DNA from: Thermoproteota archaeon
Lineage (GTDB): Archaea > Thermoproteota > Methanomethylicia > Methanomethylicales > Methanomethylicaceae
Direction of reading: 5' to 3'
Assembly (NCBI GenBank): GCA_020832905.1
Contig: JAJHRG010000002.1
Span: forward strand, 62,001 to 126,000
DNA length: 64,000 nucleotides
The stretch's first letter is position 1; the number at the start of each line of letters is the position of its first letter. The position numbers and the translations under genes are program-made. The notes under the pieces are model-generated. The model had not been told where the DNA came from. It was given only the letters and a program-made list of their open reading frames with translations, and did no database searches. This document shows, one piece after another, positions 27,296 through 36,008 of the stretch.

Positions 27296-27505
27296 GTGGA
27301 AAAAGAAAGAAAGTGTTCAATAAGGAATTGTGAAAATAATGCTATAAGATCACTTTCCCCAATATATTCTAAGATTCTAATAAAAGCTGGATTTTCATTG
27401 AATGAAGAAAGTAATAGGTTATATTTATGTAAGGAACATTATAAAGAATTAAAAAAATTGAAGAGTAAAGAAGATAGATTGGAAAGATGGAGACTTAAAG
27501 GTTGA
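27296..27505 (+). CDS. Small Cys/His-containing protein upstream of polB
   Basis: 69 residues from a GTG with GGTGAT 6 bases upstream. The sequence has CSIRNC near residues 7-12 and CKEHYKELKKLKSK near 45-58, which together form a possible zinc site C-x4-C ... C-x2-H, within a strongly basic protein. The gene ends 4 bases before the DNA polymerase gene, so the two are cotranscribed. I do not recognise the family. A zinc-ribbon accessory or nucleic-acid-binding role is conceivable from charge and context only. Confidence 0.7.
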   Translation: MEKERKCSIRNCENNAIRSLSPIYSKILIKAGFSLNEESNRLYLCKEHYKELKKLKSKEDRLERWRLKG

Positions 27506-27509
27506 TAGT

Positions 27510-30218
27510 ATGGCAATTACATTAGATAAGTTTATTAAAAGAGAGATTAAGAAAGAGGAAAAAAAAGAGGAGAAAAAAATAGAAGAGATAAAGGAAGAGA
27601 AAGTAAAAGTAAAGGAGATAAGAAAAGAGGAATTAAAGGAGGAAGTAGTAGAAGAGGAAGAAGAGGAAGAGGAAGTAGAAGAGGAAGAAATTACTGAAGA
27701 AATTGTAGAAAAGAGTATATTCGAAGCAGAAACACCAAAGAATACAGGAATATTATATCTTCTTTCAGTTACTTATAGTGGATCAAAAAATAAAGCAGTT
27801 TTAAAATTATATGATCCTGAAAAAGGAAAAATTGTATTTTGGTATGATGATACAAATCATAAACCTTATCTTTTAACTGATGTACCAGTAGAAGAATTAC
27901 GTCAAAAAATAAGTTTTCATGCTGGATTTGAAAAACTTGAAGAAATTGAAAAATATGATTTATTACATGATAGAATTTTAAAAATGATAAAAGTAATAGC
28001 AAGAGATCCTTTATCTATTGGAGGAAGAAAAAATAGCTTAAGAGAAATTATTGGTAGAACATGGGAATCTAATATAAGATATCATGAATGTTATACTTAT
28101 GATAGTGGTCTCATACCAGGATATACATATATGATAAAAGATGGTAAAATAGTAAAAGTTGATCCAGAAGTAGATTTTGAAAAAGTAAAAGAAATTTTTA
28201 AGGAATTCTCAGAAGAGAAAATGAAAATTCTACAAGAATTTTATCCATTATTTATTACTCCAGTTCCCAATTATAGAAGACTTGCTATAGATATAGAAGT
28301 TCTATCAGAAAGTATAGATAGAATACCAGATCCAAGTACAGCTAAGAATCCTATCATATGTGTTTCTCTTGTATCATCAGATGGATTAAATAAAGTCTTA
28401 CTACTTAAAAGACAAAATATACAAGAAGGTTTAAGACCAAAAGAACTACCAGAAAATGTTAAAATTGAATATTTTGATAATGAGATTTTATTAATTAAAG
28501 AAGTTTTTAAATATCTTCTTGAATATCCAATTATATTAACATTTAATGGAGATAACTTTGATCTTCACTACTTATGGAAGAGAGCACAAGTATTAGGAAT
28601 TAAAAAAGAAGAAATTCCAATAATAATGGGAAGAGATATTGCCTTATTACCAATAGGTATTCATATTGATTTATATAAATTCTTCCATAATCATGCTATA
28701 CAAGTTTATGCATTTGGAAATGCTTATAGAGAAGTAACATTAGATTCTATAGCAAGTAGTTTACTTGGTATTACAAAAATACCAATAGATAGAAATATTA
28801 GTGAGCTAAGCTATTTTGAACTTGCATCTTACTGTTATAGAGATGCTTTTATAACATTAAATCTAACAACATTTAATTCTAATTTGGTAATGAATTTAAT
28901 AACAATGATAATGAGAATCTCAAAAATGTCAATGGAAGATGTTGTTAGACAAGGAATTTCTAAGTGGATAAAAAGTATGTTGCTATATGAGCATAGAAAG
29001 AAGAATTACTTAATTCCAAATCAGGAAGATATAGAGTCTATGAAAGGTGTTGCTTCTACAACTGCAATTATAAAAGGCAAAAAGTATATGGGGGCTTTTG
29101 TAATAAAACCTGAAACTAATGTTTACTTTAATGTTGTAGTTCTTGACTTTGCAAGTCTATATCCTGGTATAATATCAAGATGGAATTTAAGTTATGAAAC
29201 TGTTAGATGTCCACATGAAGAATGTAAATCAAATTTAGTTCCAGATACAAAGCATTGGGTATGTAAAAAAAGACAGGGATTAATGTCATTAATAATTGGA
29301 GTATTAAGAGATGTAAGAGTTAAATGGTTTAAACACAAAGCTAAAGATCCATCATTAAGTAAGGAAGAAAGAAACTGGTATAATGTAGTACAACAAGCAT
29401 TAAAAGTATTTCTAAATGCATCTTATGGAGTATTTGGATCAGAAGTTTTTCAATTATATTGTCTTCCATTAGCTGAAAGTACAACAGCTATAGGTAGATA
29501 CATAATAAAGGAGACAATAAATAAAGCAAAAGAAATGAATTTAAATGTTATATATGCTGATACTGATAGTCTTTTCATTCATAAACCATCAGAACAACAA
29601 ATAATTGAATTACAAGAATGGGCTGAATCAAAATTTGGAATAGATCTTGAAGTAGATAAGAAATACATATTCTTAACATTATCAGGAAGAAAAAAGAATT
29701 ATCTTGGATTACTAGATAGTGGTGTTGTTGATATTAAAGGATTAGTAGGAAAGAAACGTAATACACCTATGTTTTTAAAATCTGCTTTTAATGAATTAAT
29801 ACAAATATTAAAAGAAGTAAGAAATCCAGAAGATTTCAATCATGCTAAAGAGAAAATAAAAGAAATTGTACAAAATTGTTATAACAATTTAAAGAATAGA
29901 AAATATACTTTAGATGAACTTGCCTTTAAAGTAATGCTTTCTCGTCCACCTGAAAAATATGTAAAAACAACACCTCAACATGTAAAAGCAGCTAGACTTC
30001 TTCAAGAAAAAGGTAAGGAAGTTAAGCCTGGAGATATAATCTCATATGTAAAAGTTCAAGGTGGAGTTAAACCAGTACAACTTGCTAGATTAGATGAAAT
30101 AGATATAGAAAAATATATTGGACATATTCAAACAACTTTTGAACAAGTATTAGATGCATTAGGAATAGAATTTGAAGAAATTGTTGGAGTTAAAAAATTA
30201 GAATTTTTTACTAAATAA
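27510..30218 (+). CDS. polB: Family B DNA polymerase (PolB1-like)
   Basis: 902 residues. The exonuclease domain is intact: Exo I LAIDIEVLSE near 260, Exo II TFNGDNFDLHYLW near 345, Exo III YCYRDAF near 443. Polymerase motifs A (LDFASLYPG, about 545), B (KVFLNASYGVFG, about 630) and C (YADTDSLF, about 680) are all present, so the enzyme should be an active proofreading replicase. The first 75 residues are a low-complexity Lys/Glu stretch ending in a run of Glu, unlike most PolB proteins and reminiscent of charged N-terminal extensions in crenarchaeal PolB1. The stop abuts the stop of a convergent small gene. Confidence 0.96.
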   Translation: MAITLDKFIKREIKKEEKKEEKKIEEIKEEKVKVKEIRKEELKEEVVEEEEEEEEVEEEEITEEIVEKSIFEAETPKNTGILYLLSVTYSGSKNKAVLKLYDPEKGKIVFWYDDTNHKPYLLTDVPVEELRQKISFHAGFEKLEEIEKYDLLHDRILKMIKVIARDPLSIGGRKNSLREIIGRTWESNIRYHECYTYDSGLIPGYTYMIKDGKIVKVDPEVDFEKVKEIFKEFSEEKMKILQEFYPLFITPVPNYRRLAIDIEVLSESIDRIPDPSTAKNPIICVSLVSSDGLNKVLLLKRQNIQEGLRPKELPENVKIEYFDNEILLIKEVFKYLLEYPIILTFNGDNFDLHYLWKRAQVLGIKKEEIPIIMGRDIALLPIGIHIDLYKFFHNHAIQVYAFGNAYREVTLDSIASSLLGITKIPIDRNISELSYFELASYCYRDAFITLNLTTFNSNLVMNLITMIMRISKMSMEDVVRQGISKWIKSMLLYEHRKKNYLIPNQEDIESMKGVASTTAIIKGKKYMGAFVIKPETNVYFNVVVLDFASLYPGIISRWNLSYETVRCPHEECKSNLVPDTKHWVCKKRQGLMSLIIGVLRDVRVKWFKHKAKDPSLSKEERNWYNVVQQALKVFLNASYGVFGSEVFQLYCLPLAESTTAIGRYIIKETINKAKEMNLNVIYADTDSLFIHKPSEQQIIELQEWAESKFGIDLEVDKKYIFLTLSGRKKNYLGLLDSGVVDIKGLVGKKRNTPMFLKSAFNELIQILKEVRNPEDFNHAKEKIKEIVQNCYNNLKNRKYTLDELAFKVMLSRPPEKYVKTTPQHVKAARLLQEKGKEVKPGDIISYVKVQGGVKPVQLARLDEIDIEKYIGHIQTTFEQVLDALGIEFEEIVGVKKLEFFTK

Positions 30219-30362
30219 CTAGCTTGCAATTCCCATTCTATTGTATTTTAGTAGACTGAAAAATCGTATATAATTAAGAACTTTTCTGTATTCAGCTTTT
30301 AACTCATATTTCATTCTCAACATTTCTATTCTTATATTATTATACTTTTTACAGCTTTTCAT
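30219..30362 (-). CDS. Small basic protein (47 residues) convergent with polB
   Basis: A frame of 47 residues starts MKSCKKYNNIRIEMLRMKYE and ends LLKYNRMGIAS. The ATG has a strong ribosome binding site, GGAGG, 6 bases upstream. The stop codon begins at the base right after the polB stop, a spacing also seen at 5750/5751, which argues that the frame is real. The protein is rich in Lys, Arg and Tyr and predicted mostly helical. No family is recognised. It would be expressed from the intergenic region shared with thrS. Confidence 0.6.
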   Translation of the reverse strand: MKSCKKYNNIRIEMLRMKYELKAEYRKVLNYIRFFSLLKYNRMGIAS

Positions 30363-30490
30363 TAAAAATCCTCCAGTTAAAATTCCTATAAATTCTTATA
30401 TTAAAATATTATTATAATTACTAGCTTAATGACTAGAAATGTAATCTTATATATTCAGAAAGATAAATTAAAATAAAAAGGGTGAAGTGA

Positions 30491-32338
30491 TTGAGACTAT
30501 TATTAATACATGCAGACTATATTGAATATGCTCCTTTACAACCTGCTATTAAAGAACCAGAAAAAATAGAAAATATTGGAAAATATGAAAGAGTTGATGA
30601 GTGTCTTGTTGCTTTTTGTACTATAGAAAAAATAGATGAAGAAAATCCTGAGGAAATTGTAAAACTTGCAACAGAAGCAATAATTGAACATGTAAAAATG
30701 GTAAAAGCAAATAGAGTAGTAGTATATCCATATGCTCATCTTTCATCTGATTTAGCATCACCAAAAAATGCCATAAAAATATTACATAAACTTAAAGAAG
30801 AATTAGAAAAAATAATAGAAGTAAAATTAGCTCCTTTTGGATGGTATAAAACATTTACATTAAAATGCAAAGGACATCCTTTAAGTGAATTATCAAGAAC
30901 AATAGTACCTAAAGAAGAAAAGAAAAAAGAAGAAAAACATATTCCAAGTAGTTTTCTAATTTTAACACCAGATGGAAAAGAAATTCCTATTGATTTATCA
31001 AATCCTAATACTTTTCTTAATCTTGATATTGATCCTACATTAATTAAATTAATAAAAAATGAAGCAGGAATAAAAGAAAAACATCAAGCACCTGCACATA
31101 TAAAAATAATGAAAAAATTAGAGCTTATTGATTATGAGCCAGCATCTGATGTAGGTCATTTTAGATTTTATCCCAAAGGAATGATAATTAAAACAGCACT
31201 AGAAGAATTTGCTAATAACTTTGCAATAAAGGAATTAAAAGCCATGAGAATTGAAACACCAATGATATATAAGCTTGATGAACCAGATATTGCAGAACAA
31301 GCTTCAAGATTTAAAGAAAAGGATTATAGACTTAAAGTTGATAATAAGGAATTTATTTTAAGATTTGCTGGAGATTTTGGATTATTTAGAATGATGAAGG
31401 ATGCTATTATGAGTTATAAACAATTACCCATAAGAGTATATGAACTTTCTCCATCATTTAGACTTGAACAAAGTGGAGAATGTGTAGGTTTAAAAAGATT
31501 AAGAGCATTTACAATGCCAGATATTCATTGTTTTTGTAAAAATTTAGAAGAAGGATTATTGGAATATAAATTATTATTTGAAAAATATACTGAATTTACT
31601 AACTCAATGGAAATTGAATATGCTATAGCTTTTAGAGTTGTAAAAGAATTTTACTTAAAGAATAAAGAATGGATTGTTTCTTTATTAAAAATTGCAAATA
31701 AGCCTGCCTTAATAGAAATTCTTCCTGAAATGAAACATTATTGGATATTAAAGCATGAGTATCAAGCAATTGATTCAACTGGAGGAAATATACAATTAGC
31801 AACACTTCAGCTTGATGTTGAAGATGCTGCAAGATATGGAATATATTATGTTGATGAGAATGGAGAGAAAAAAGGATGTATAATTTTACATAGCTCTATG
31901 GGTTCTATTGAACGTTGGATTGGAGTAATACTAGAACAAGCAGCAAAGGATATGGAAAATAATAAAGTTCCAAAATTACCATTATGGCTTAGTCCAATAC
32001 AAGTGAGAATTATTCCAGTAAATATGAATTACTTAGATAAAGCAATTGAAATTGCTTTAAAAATTAATGAAAATAATATTCGTGCTGATGTAGATGATAG
32101 AAATGAAAGTGTTGCTAAGAAAATAAGAGATGCTGAAACAGAATGGATTCCATACATAGTAGTATTAGGAGAAAAAGAAGTATCAACAGGAGAGCTTTCT
32201 GTAAGAATAAGAGGAGAAGGTATTGTAAGTAAGAAATTAGAAGAATTAATAGAAGAAATAAATAAGAAAATTTCATCAAAACCAAGAGTACCATTATGTC
32301 TACCAATAAGATTATCAGCAAGACCATCTTTTAAATAA
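30491..32338 (+). CDS. thrS: Threonyl-tRNA synthetase (archaeal type)
   Basis: 615 residues from a TTG start with GGGTGA 10 bases upstream. The N-terminal archaeal editing domain (about 1-140, LLLIHADYIEYAP at the start) is the D-aminoacyl-tRNA deacylase-like domain particular to archaea. The class II core follows with motif 2 ELSPSFRLEQSGECVGLKRLRAF (in part SFRLEQSGECVGLKR) and motif 3 GSIERWIGVILEQ. The C-terminal anticodon-binding domain begins near LPLWLSPIQVRIIPV at about 495. It charges tRNA-Thr and hydrolyses Ser-tRNA-Thr. Confidence 0.95.
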   Translation: MRLLLIHADYIEYAPLQPAIKEPEKIENIGKYERVDECLVAFCTIEKIDEENPEEIVKLATEAIIEHVKMVKANRVVVYPYAHLSSDLASPKNAIKILHKLKEELEKIIEVKLAPFGWYKTFTLKCKGHPLSELSRTIVPKEEKKKEEKHIPSSFLILTPDGKEIPIDLSNPNTFLNLDIDPTLIKLIKNEAGIKEKHQAPAHIKIMKKLELIDYEPASDVGHFRFYPKGMIIKTALEEFANNFAIKELKAMRIETPMIYKLDEPDIAEQASRFKEKDYRLKVDNKEFILRFAGDFGLFRMMKDAIMSYKQLPIRVYELSPSFRLEQSGECVGLKRLRAFTMPDIHCFCKNLEEGLLEYKLLFEKYTEFTNSMEIEYAIAFRVVKEFYLKNKEWIVSLLKIANKPALIEILPEMKHYWILKHEYQAIDSTGGNIQLATLQLDVEDAARYGIYYVDENGEKKGCIILHSSMGSIERWIGVILEQAAKDMENNKVPKLPLWLSPIQVRIIPVNMNYLDKAIEIALKINENNIRADVDDRNESVAKKIRDAETEWIPYIVVLGEKEVSTGELSVRIRGEGIVSKKLEELIEEINKKISSKPRVPLCLPIRLSARPSFK

Positions 32339-32389
32339 AATTAAAAGGTTTAAATATAAAAATTAGAAAGACATTAACGTGAGTGTAAA

Positions 32390-32707
32390 ATGAAAGTCGA
32401 AGGAATAATTGCTGTAATAGCTGATTGGGAAGAAAGAAGTAAATATGTACTTCAAATATGTGAAGGAGTATCAAAAATAAAAAACATACCAATTGAAATA
32501 AAAAAAGAAGATTATGATTTTCTTACAATGTATGGAGAAAGAGATGAATTTGGTGGAATAGATATACCACAAGTCTTTCTAAAATTAGAAGGAGGAATTA
32601 TAAAGCACGTCATGACAAAAATACCTGATAATGAAAAAGGATTTCCAGATATAGAAAAGGCAATAAAGAATATTATAGAAATAATAGAAAAGGAGGAGCA
32701 AAAGTGA
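32390..32707 (+). CDS. Conserved-looking protein of unknown function (105 residues)
   Basis: A soluble alpha/beta protein of 105 residues starting MKVEGIIAVIADWEERSKYV. The middle is unusually well-composed for a hypothetical (MYGERDEFGGIDIPQVFLKLEGG, here in two parts: YGERDEFGGIDIPQ and VFLKLEGG), and the P-Q-V-F segment resembles the cis-Pro strand of thioredoxin-fold proteins, although no Cys redox pair is present at the usual position. It starts 51 bases after thrS and its stop overlaps the GTG of the next gene by 4 bases, making a coupled pair. I do not recognise the family. Confidence 0.75.
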   Translation: MKVEGIIAVIADWEERSKYVLQICEGVSKIKNIPIEIKKEDYDFLTMYGERDEFGGIDIPQVFLKLEGGIIKHVMTKIPDNEKGFPDIEKAIKNIIEIIEKEEQK

Positions 32708-33135
32708 GTGAGACCTTAGTTGTAAGAGCAAGAGAAGGAAAAATTGTAGAAAAAGTAAGAGTACCTGGTGATCTAAAGGAAGTTCTTAAAAAGAAAGTCA
32801 TAGAAAGTATTTCACTTTGGGATGCAGAAAAAGCAGACTTTACTGTAATAAGAGATCCACAATATCCAATATCTGTAGAATTACCATTAACTAAGGAACA
32901 ATATGAGCTCTACTCTAAATATAATATGTCAAGAACACCTGAAGGAACTGTTATTTTTTATGTTCCTGTATACATAATATCATTTGATAATGAATATACT
33001 GATGAAAATTATATTGATAAAGAAGTGATAGTAGTTGCACCTGCACTTGATGAAAAAGCAGAAAAAGCAATTATTGAGTTAGCAATTCAAACTACCATAC
33101 CAGAGACCTCTAAAGAAGAAGAGGAAGAGATTTAA
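32704..33135 (+). CDS. Protein of unknown function (143 residues), coupled to the preceding gene
   Basis: 143 residues from a GTG overlapping the previous stop (GTGA), with GGAGG 8 bases upstream. The protein is alpha/beta with an acidic tail (TSKEEEEEI). It has no membrane helices, no Cys, and no catalytic signature that I can see; VRVPGDLKEVLKKKVIES and SVELPLTKEQYELYSKYN (in part) are its most distinctive phrases. The tight coupling to the 105-residue protein suggests that the two work together. The function is unknown. Confidence 0.72.
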   Translation: MSETLVVRAREGKIVEKVRVPGDLKEVLKKKVIESISLWDAEKADFTVIRDPQYPISVELPLTKEQYELYSKYNMSRTPEGTVIFYVPVYIISFDNEYTDENYIDKEVIVVAPALDEKAEKAIIELAIQTTIPETSKEEEEEI

Positions 33136-33154
33136 AGTAGGAAAATAAAAATAA

Positions 33155-33279
33155 TTTAGCGATGAACGAGGATACAAAGCTCTGACTTTATGAAGAAGCC
33201 GCTACAAAAGTGAGCTAAAGCTCATTTATCCCTTTTCTTCATTTTTCAATCCGAACCCGAATTCCATTTCATCGCTAAA
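33155..33279. ncRNA. Structured RNA candidate, family and strand undetermined
   Basis: The 200-base gap after 33135 contains a perfect 11-bp inverted repeat, TTTAGCGATGA (33155-33165) with TCATCGCTAAA (33269-33279). Inside are a second stem, ATGAAG/CTTCAT (33190-33195 with 33237-33242), and an apical hairpin TGAGC-TAAA-GCTCA (33211-33224). The segment is clearly richer in G+C than its surroundings, a classic mark of functional RNA in AT-rich thermophiles. On the minus strand there are an AT-rich TATA-like element just upstream and a T-rich tract downstream; the plus strand has TTTAAAG about 20 bases upstream. It does not match 5S, SRP, RNase P or a simple C/D sRNA. Confidence 0.55.
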
Positions 33280-33359
33280 AAATTATATAATAAATTTAAA
33301 AATAAAAATTACGCTATCTTAATTTGATTTAACTCTAAAGAGTGAGGTTTTCAGTTATA

Positions 33360-33815
33360 ATGAAGGGAACTTATGCAATTATATTATACATTCAAGATTT
33401 AAATTTTATAAAAATAAGTAAGAAAGAATTTCAGATTAAAAAGGGAGTTTATATTTATGTTGGATCTGCATTAGGATCTGGAGGAATTTCAAAAAGAATA
33501 GAAAGATATTTTCAAATATTTAATGGAATTAAAAGAAAAAGACATTGGCATATAGATTATCTAATTCCAAAAGCAAAAAGAATTATAGCAGTATATGCTG
33601 AAACTAATGAGAAATATGAATGTAAGCTTTTTCAAGCTCTTAAAGAAATGAAAATTAATAATTTAGAAATTATAAAAGGATTTGGAAATACTGATTGTAA
33701 ATCAAAATGTAATTCTCACTTACTTTATCTAGGAGATATTGAAATTGAAAATGTTATAGAAAAAGTAATTGAAACATTTAAAAAAATTGGTCTTAAACCC
33801 TCAGTAATAAAGTAA
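33360..33815 (+). CDS. GIY-YIG domain protein, DUF123 family
   Basis: 151 residues from the ATG; a GTG at 33342 is in frame. The DUF123 (COG1833) signatures are GVYIYVGSALGSGGISKRIERY near 27-48 (key part YIYVGSALG), KRKRHWHIDYL near 60, and CKSKCNSHLLYLGD near 117, with the catalytic-type Tyr, Arg and His. The family is related to GIY-YIG nucleases and is sometimes fused to endonuclease III, hinting at DNA repair, but no activity is firmly established. Its 3' end overlaps the convergent prepilin peptidase gene by 23 bases. Confidence 0.85.
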   Translation: MKGTYAIILYIQDLNFIKISKKEFQIKKGVYIYVGSALGSGGISKRIERYFQIFNGIKRKRHWHIDYLIPKAKRIIAVYAETNEKYECKLFQALKEMKINNLEIIKGFGNTDCKSKCNSHLLYLGDIEIENVIEKVIETFKKIGLKPSVIK

Positions 33816-34521
33816 TTATTCTAAATAGCAAATCCCCATAGATAAAATATAGTATAAATCCAATAAATATAAATAAAATAAAGGGTAAAGTAAGAGTTGC
33901 CCAAATATAATCTCCTTCTATAACTACTTTTTTATCTTCAACTTTATATGAAATTACTATTCTTCTTTTGCCATTACATATTCTTTCTATTGGATTAAAA
34001 TGAATAGAATTTGCAATTTTTGAACTTAATTTAAATCCAAAAATAAAAGCAAAAATTTTCTTCCATATATTTGCTTCAATATCTTTAAATAATTTAATAC
34101 CTTTTATTGCTAAATAGGAATTCCATATAATTGCTATAATAATATAGAATATAAGAAAGATCATTGTAGCCATTAAGCTATTTCCAAATACTATTATTGG
34201 AAAAATAATAAGTGTTCCTTCTATACCATAAGGAGGTATAGGAAAGAATAAAGCAATAGTTATTAAGGCTTTTGCATCAGCTCCACCATATAAATGAAGA
34301 TAGTATATGATAAGTGACAATACTATTGAAGTAATAATACTAAAGATCACTATTGTGTATGGATAATTCTTATTTGTAATAATCTCTAATATTGTTAGGA
34401 ATATTCCTATGGGAATTAATATAATCCAAATTTTATCATCAATTTCTCTACTCTTTATATCTTGAATAGAAGCAATTAGCAATCCTATGCTAATTACTAA
34501 AGTCTTTATTAAACTAATCAT
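33793..34521 (-). CDS. Archaeal prepilin/preflagellin peptidase (A24 family)
   Basis: 242 residues with about six membrane helices. The two catalytic aspartates of the A24 aspartic proteases are in IQDIKSREIDD (about residues 20-30) and GGADAKALI (about 79-87, the GxGD-type motif). A soluble loop near 150-200 is longer than in typical FlaK. It cleaves class III signal peptides of archaellins and type IV pilins at the membrane; PibD- and FlaK-type enzymes have the same motifs. No pilin or archaellin genes are seen nearby. Confidence 0.85.
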   Translation of the reverse strand: MISLIKTLVISIGLLIASIQDIKSREIDDKIWIILIPIGIFLTILEIITNKNYPYTIVIFSIITSIVLSLIIYYLHLYGGADAKALITIALFFPIPPYGIEGTLIIFPIIVFGNSLMATMIFLIFYIIIAIIWNSYLAIKGIKLFKDIEANIWKKIFAFIFGFKLSSKIANSIHFNPIERICNGKRRIVISYKVEDKKVVIEGDYIWATLTLPFILFIFIGFILYFIYGDLLFRIITLLLRV

Positions 34522-34566
34522 ATTTAAAATATGTTATAAGAAAATTTAAATTAATTAGGTGATATT

Positions 34567-35127
34567 ATGCTAAATAAAATAAGAAATAAAATTATAGGAA
34601 TAATAAATCCTATAGCAAAAATTTTTTTAAAATTAAAATTATCTCCAAATCATATTACAATAATAGGTTTTACTTTTTCTATTATTTCAGCTTATATGTT
34701 CTATTTAAATAAAACATTAATAGCATGTATATTCTTAATATTAGCAGGATTATTTGATATAATTGATGGAGCAGTAGCAAGAATTTCAGGTAAAGTAACA
34801 AAATGGGGTGGTGTTTTAGATTCTTTTCTTGATAGATATTCTGATATGATAATATTATCAGGAATAATATTAGGAGGATTATGTGAAGTATCATGGGGAT
34901 TATTCTCTATAATTGGATCACTTATGGTAAGTTATACAAGATTAAGAGGAGAATTTGAAGGTGTAAAACTTTCTTCTATAGGACTAATGGAAAGAGCTGA
35001 AAGATTATTACTATTAATTATTTTTACTTTAATAAATTTCATATGGCTTGGAATTATTTTACTTGCCATATTAACTAATATAACAGCTATACATAGATTA
35101 CTTTATATAAGAAGATCACTCAAGTGA
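34567..35127 (+). CDS. CDP-alcohol phosphatidyltransferase (probable archaetidylinositol phosphate synthase)
   Basis: 186 residues with about six helices. The catalytic motif D-G-x2-A-R-x8-G-x3-D-x3-D is DGAVARISGKVTKWGGVLD followed by SFLDRYSD, near residues 65-93, complete in all Asp residues. Start has AGGTGATATT upstream. In archaea that also carry ino1 (15869 here), this family usually joins CDP-archaeol with inositol-1-phosphate to make archaetidylinositol phosphate. Other alcohol acceptors such as serine or glycerol phosphate are possible. Its stop overlaps the convergent PadR gene by 12 bases. Confidence 0.87.
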   Translation: MLNKIRNKIIGIINPIAKIFLKLKLSPNHITIIGFTFSIISAYMFYLNKTLIACIFLILAGLFDIIDGAVARISGKVTKWGGVLDSFLDRYSDMIILSGIILGGLCEVSWGLFSIIGSLMVSYTRLRGEFEGVKLSSIGLMERAERLLLLIIFTLINFIWLGIILLAILTNITAIHRLLYIRRSLK

Positions 35128-35424
35128 ATTAATTATTTTCTTTAAAAATTTTAATCCTTCTTCTAAAGTTTTACGACCTTTTTCAGTTATGTAATAATAT
35201 TTTCTTTGTGATTTTTCATTTTCCTTCATACTTCTTACTAGTCCTTCTCTTTCTAATTTATATAGAACAACATATGTAGTAATTTTTGCAACATCAAATC
35301 CAAATTTCTCCTTTATTTTATCTCTTACTTCATAACCATAAACTGGACCATTTTTTAATAATGTAAGAATATAAAGCCAAAGATTTTCCTTTGTTATTTT
35401 TTTCTTAAGTCTTTCAAATGCCAT
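35116..35424 (-). CDS. PadR-family winged-helix regulator
   Basis: 102 residues, nearly all a PadR winged helix: LWLYILTLLKNGPVYGYEV near 15-33, ITTYVVLYKLEREGLVRS near 48-65, and QRKYYYITEKGRKTLEEGL near 73-91. A short C-terminal dimerisation helix follows. PadR proteins sense phenolic acids, drugs or unknown ligands, and often control their neighbours. The adjacent divergent or downstream targets are not obvious here. It follows trmY after a 20-base gap on the same strand. Confidence 0.9.
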   Translation of the reverse strand: MAFERLKKKITKENLWLYILTLLKNGPVYGYEVRDKIKEKFGFDVAKITTYVVLYKLEREGLVRSMKENEKSQRKYYYITEKGRKTLEEGLKFLKKIINSLE

Positions 35425-35444
35425 TTTTCTTACCTTTATTTTTA

Positions 35445-36008
35445 TTATAATCCTCTATTATCTAATTCATAATTAACAATAATAATACAGTGACTTGTTA
35501 GATATGATATTGGACCTAAGCTTACTCTTTTTACTCCAATTTTATCTAAAAATTTTTCACTTTCCTTATCTATTCCCTTATGATCTCCTAATATAAATAC
35601 AGGATTTTTCATTATTTTTATATTACTAATATCAATTCCATTTTCATGTAAATAAAAGATTTCATTATTTAGATTTTCCATTACAACTTCTGAAAAACTC
35701 TTTCTTTTTACATATACACCTTTATTTGGTTTATTTGCTAATGCATTATAAACTATTTCTGCAGCTTTAATTTCACTTATTGGCATAAATTCTAATTCTT
35801 CTCCATTAATACTTATAGTAATAGGAGGATTAGGTGGTCCTTCTAATACAATATGAAGAATAACATTTTTTCTTATACCATTTGGCTTAGAAAATGCTGC
35901 AATAATACATCTTGCTATTAAATCCATTCTATACATAGATAATGATTTTAAAGAAAAATCAGGAGAAGTTCTAGCTTCACTTGCTTTAATTATAAAATAT
36001 CTCATCAT
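35445..36008 (-). CDS. trmY: tRNA pseudouridine-54 N1-methyltransferase TrmY
   Basis: 187 residues of the SPOUT superfamily (DUF358). The knot region carries FILGDHKGIDKESE near 144 and VSLGPISYLTSHCIIIVNYELD (in part VSLGPISYLTSHCII) at the end, and the N-terminal half has MYRMDLIARCI. TrmY methylates pseudouridine 54 in the T loop of archaeal tRNAs to N1-methylpseudouridine, the archaeal stand-in for ribothymidine, using SAM. It overlaps the eS26 gene by 4 bases, so it is translated with a ribosomal protein. Confidence 0.92.
   Translation of the reverse strand: MMRYFIIKASEARTSPDFSLKSLSMYRMDLIARCIIAAFSKPNGIRKNVILHIVLEGPPNPPITISINGEELEFMPISEIKAAEIVYNALANKPNKGVYVKRKSFSEVVMENLNNEIFYLHENGIDISNIKIMKNPVFILGDHKGIDKESEKFLDKIGVKRVSLGPISYLTSHCIIIVNYELDNRGL

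Noticed and set aside
33155-33279. 5S rRNA, because of the length and long closing stem
   Set aside because: The conserved loop motifs are not in the right places on either strand, and the internal structure lacks the three-way junction. It was kept as an unassigned RNA.
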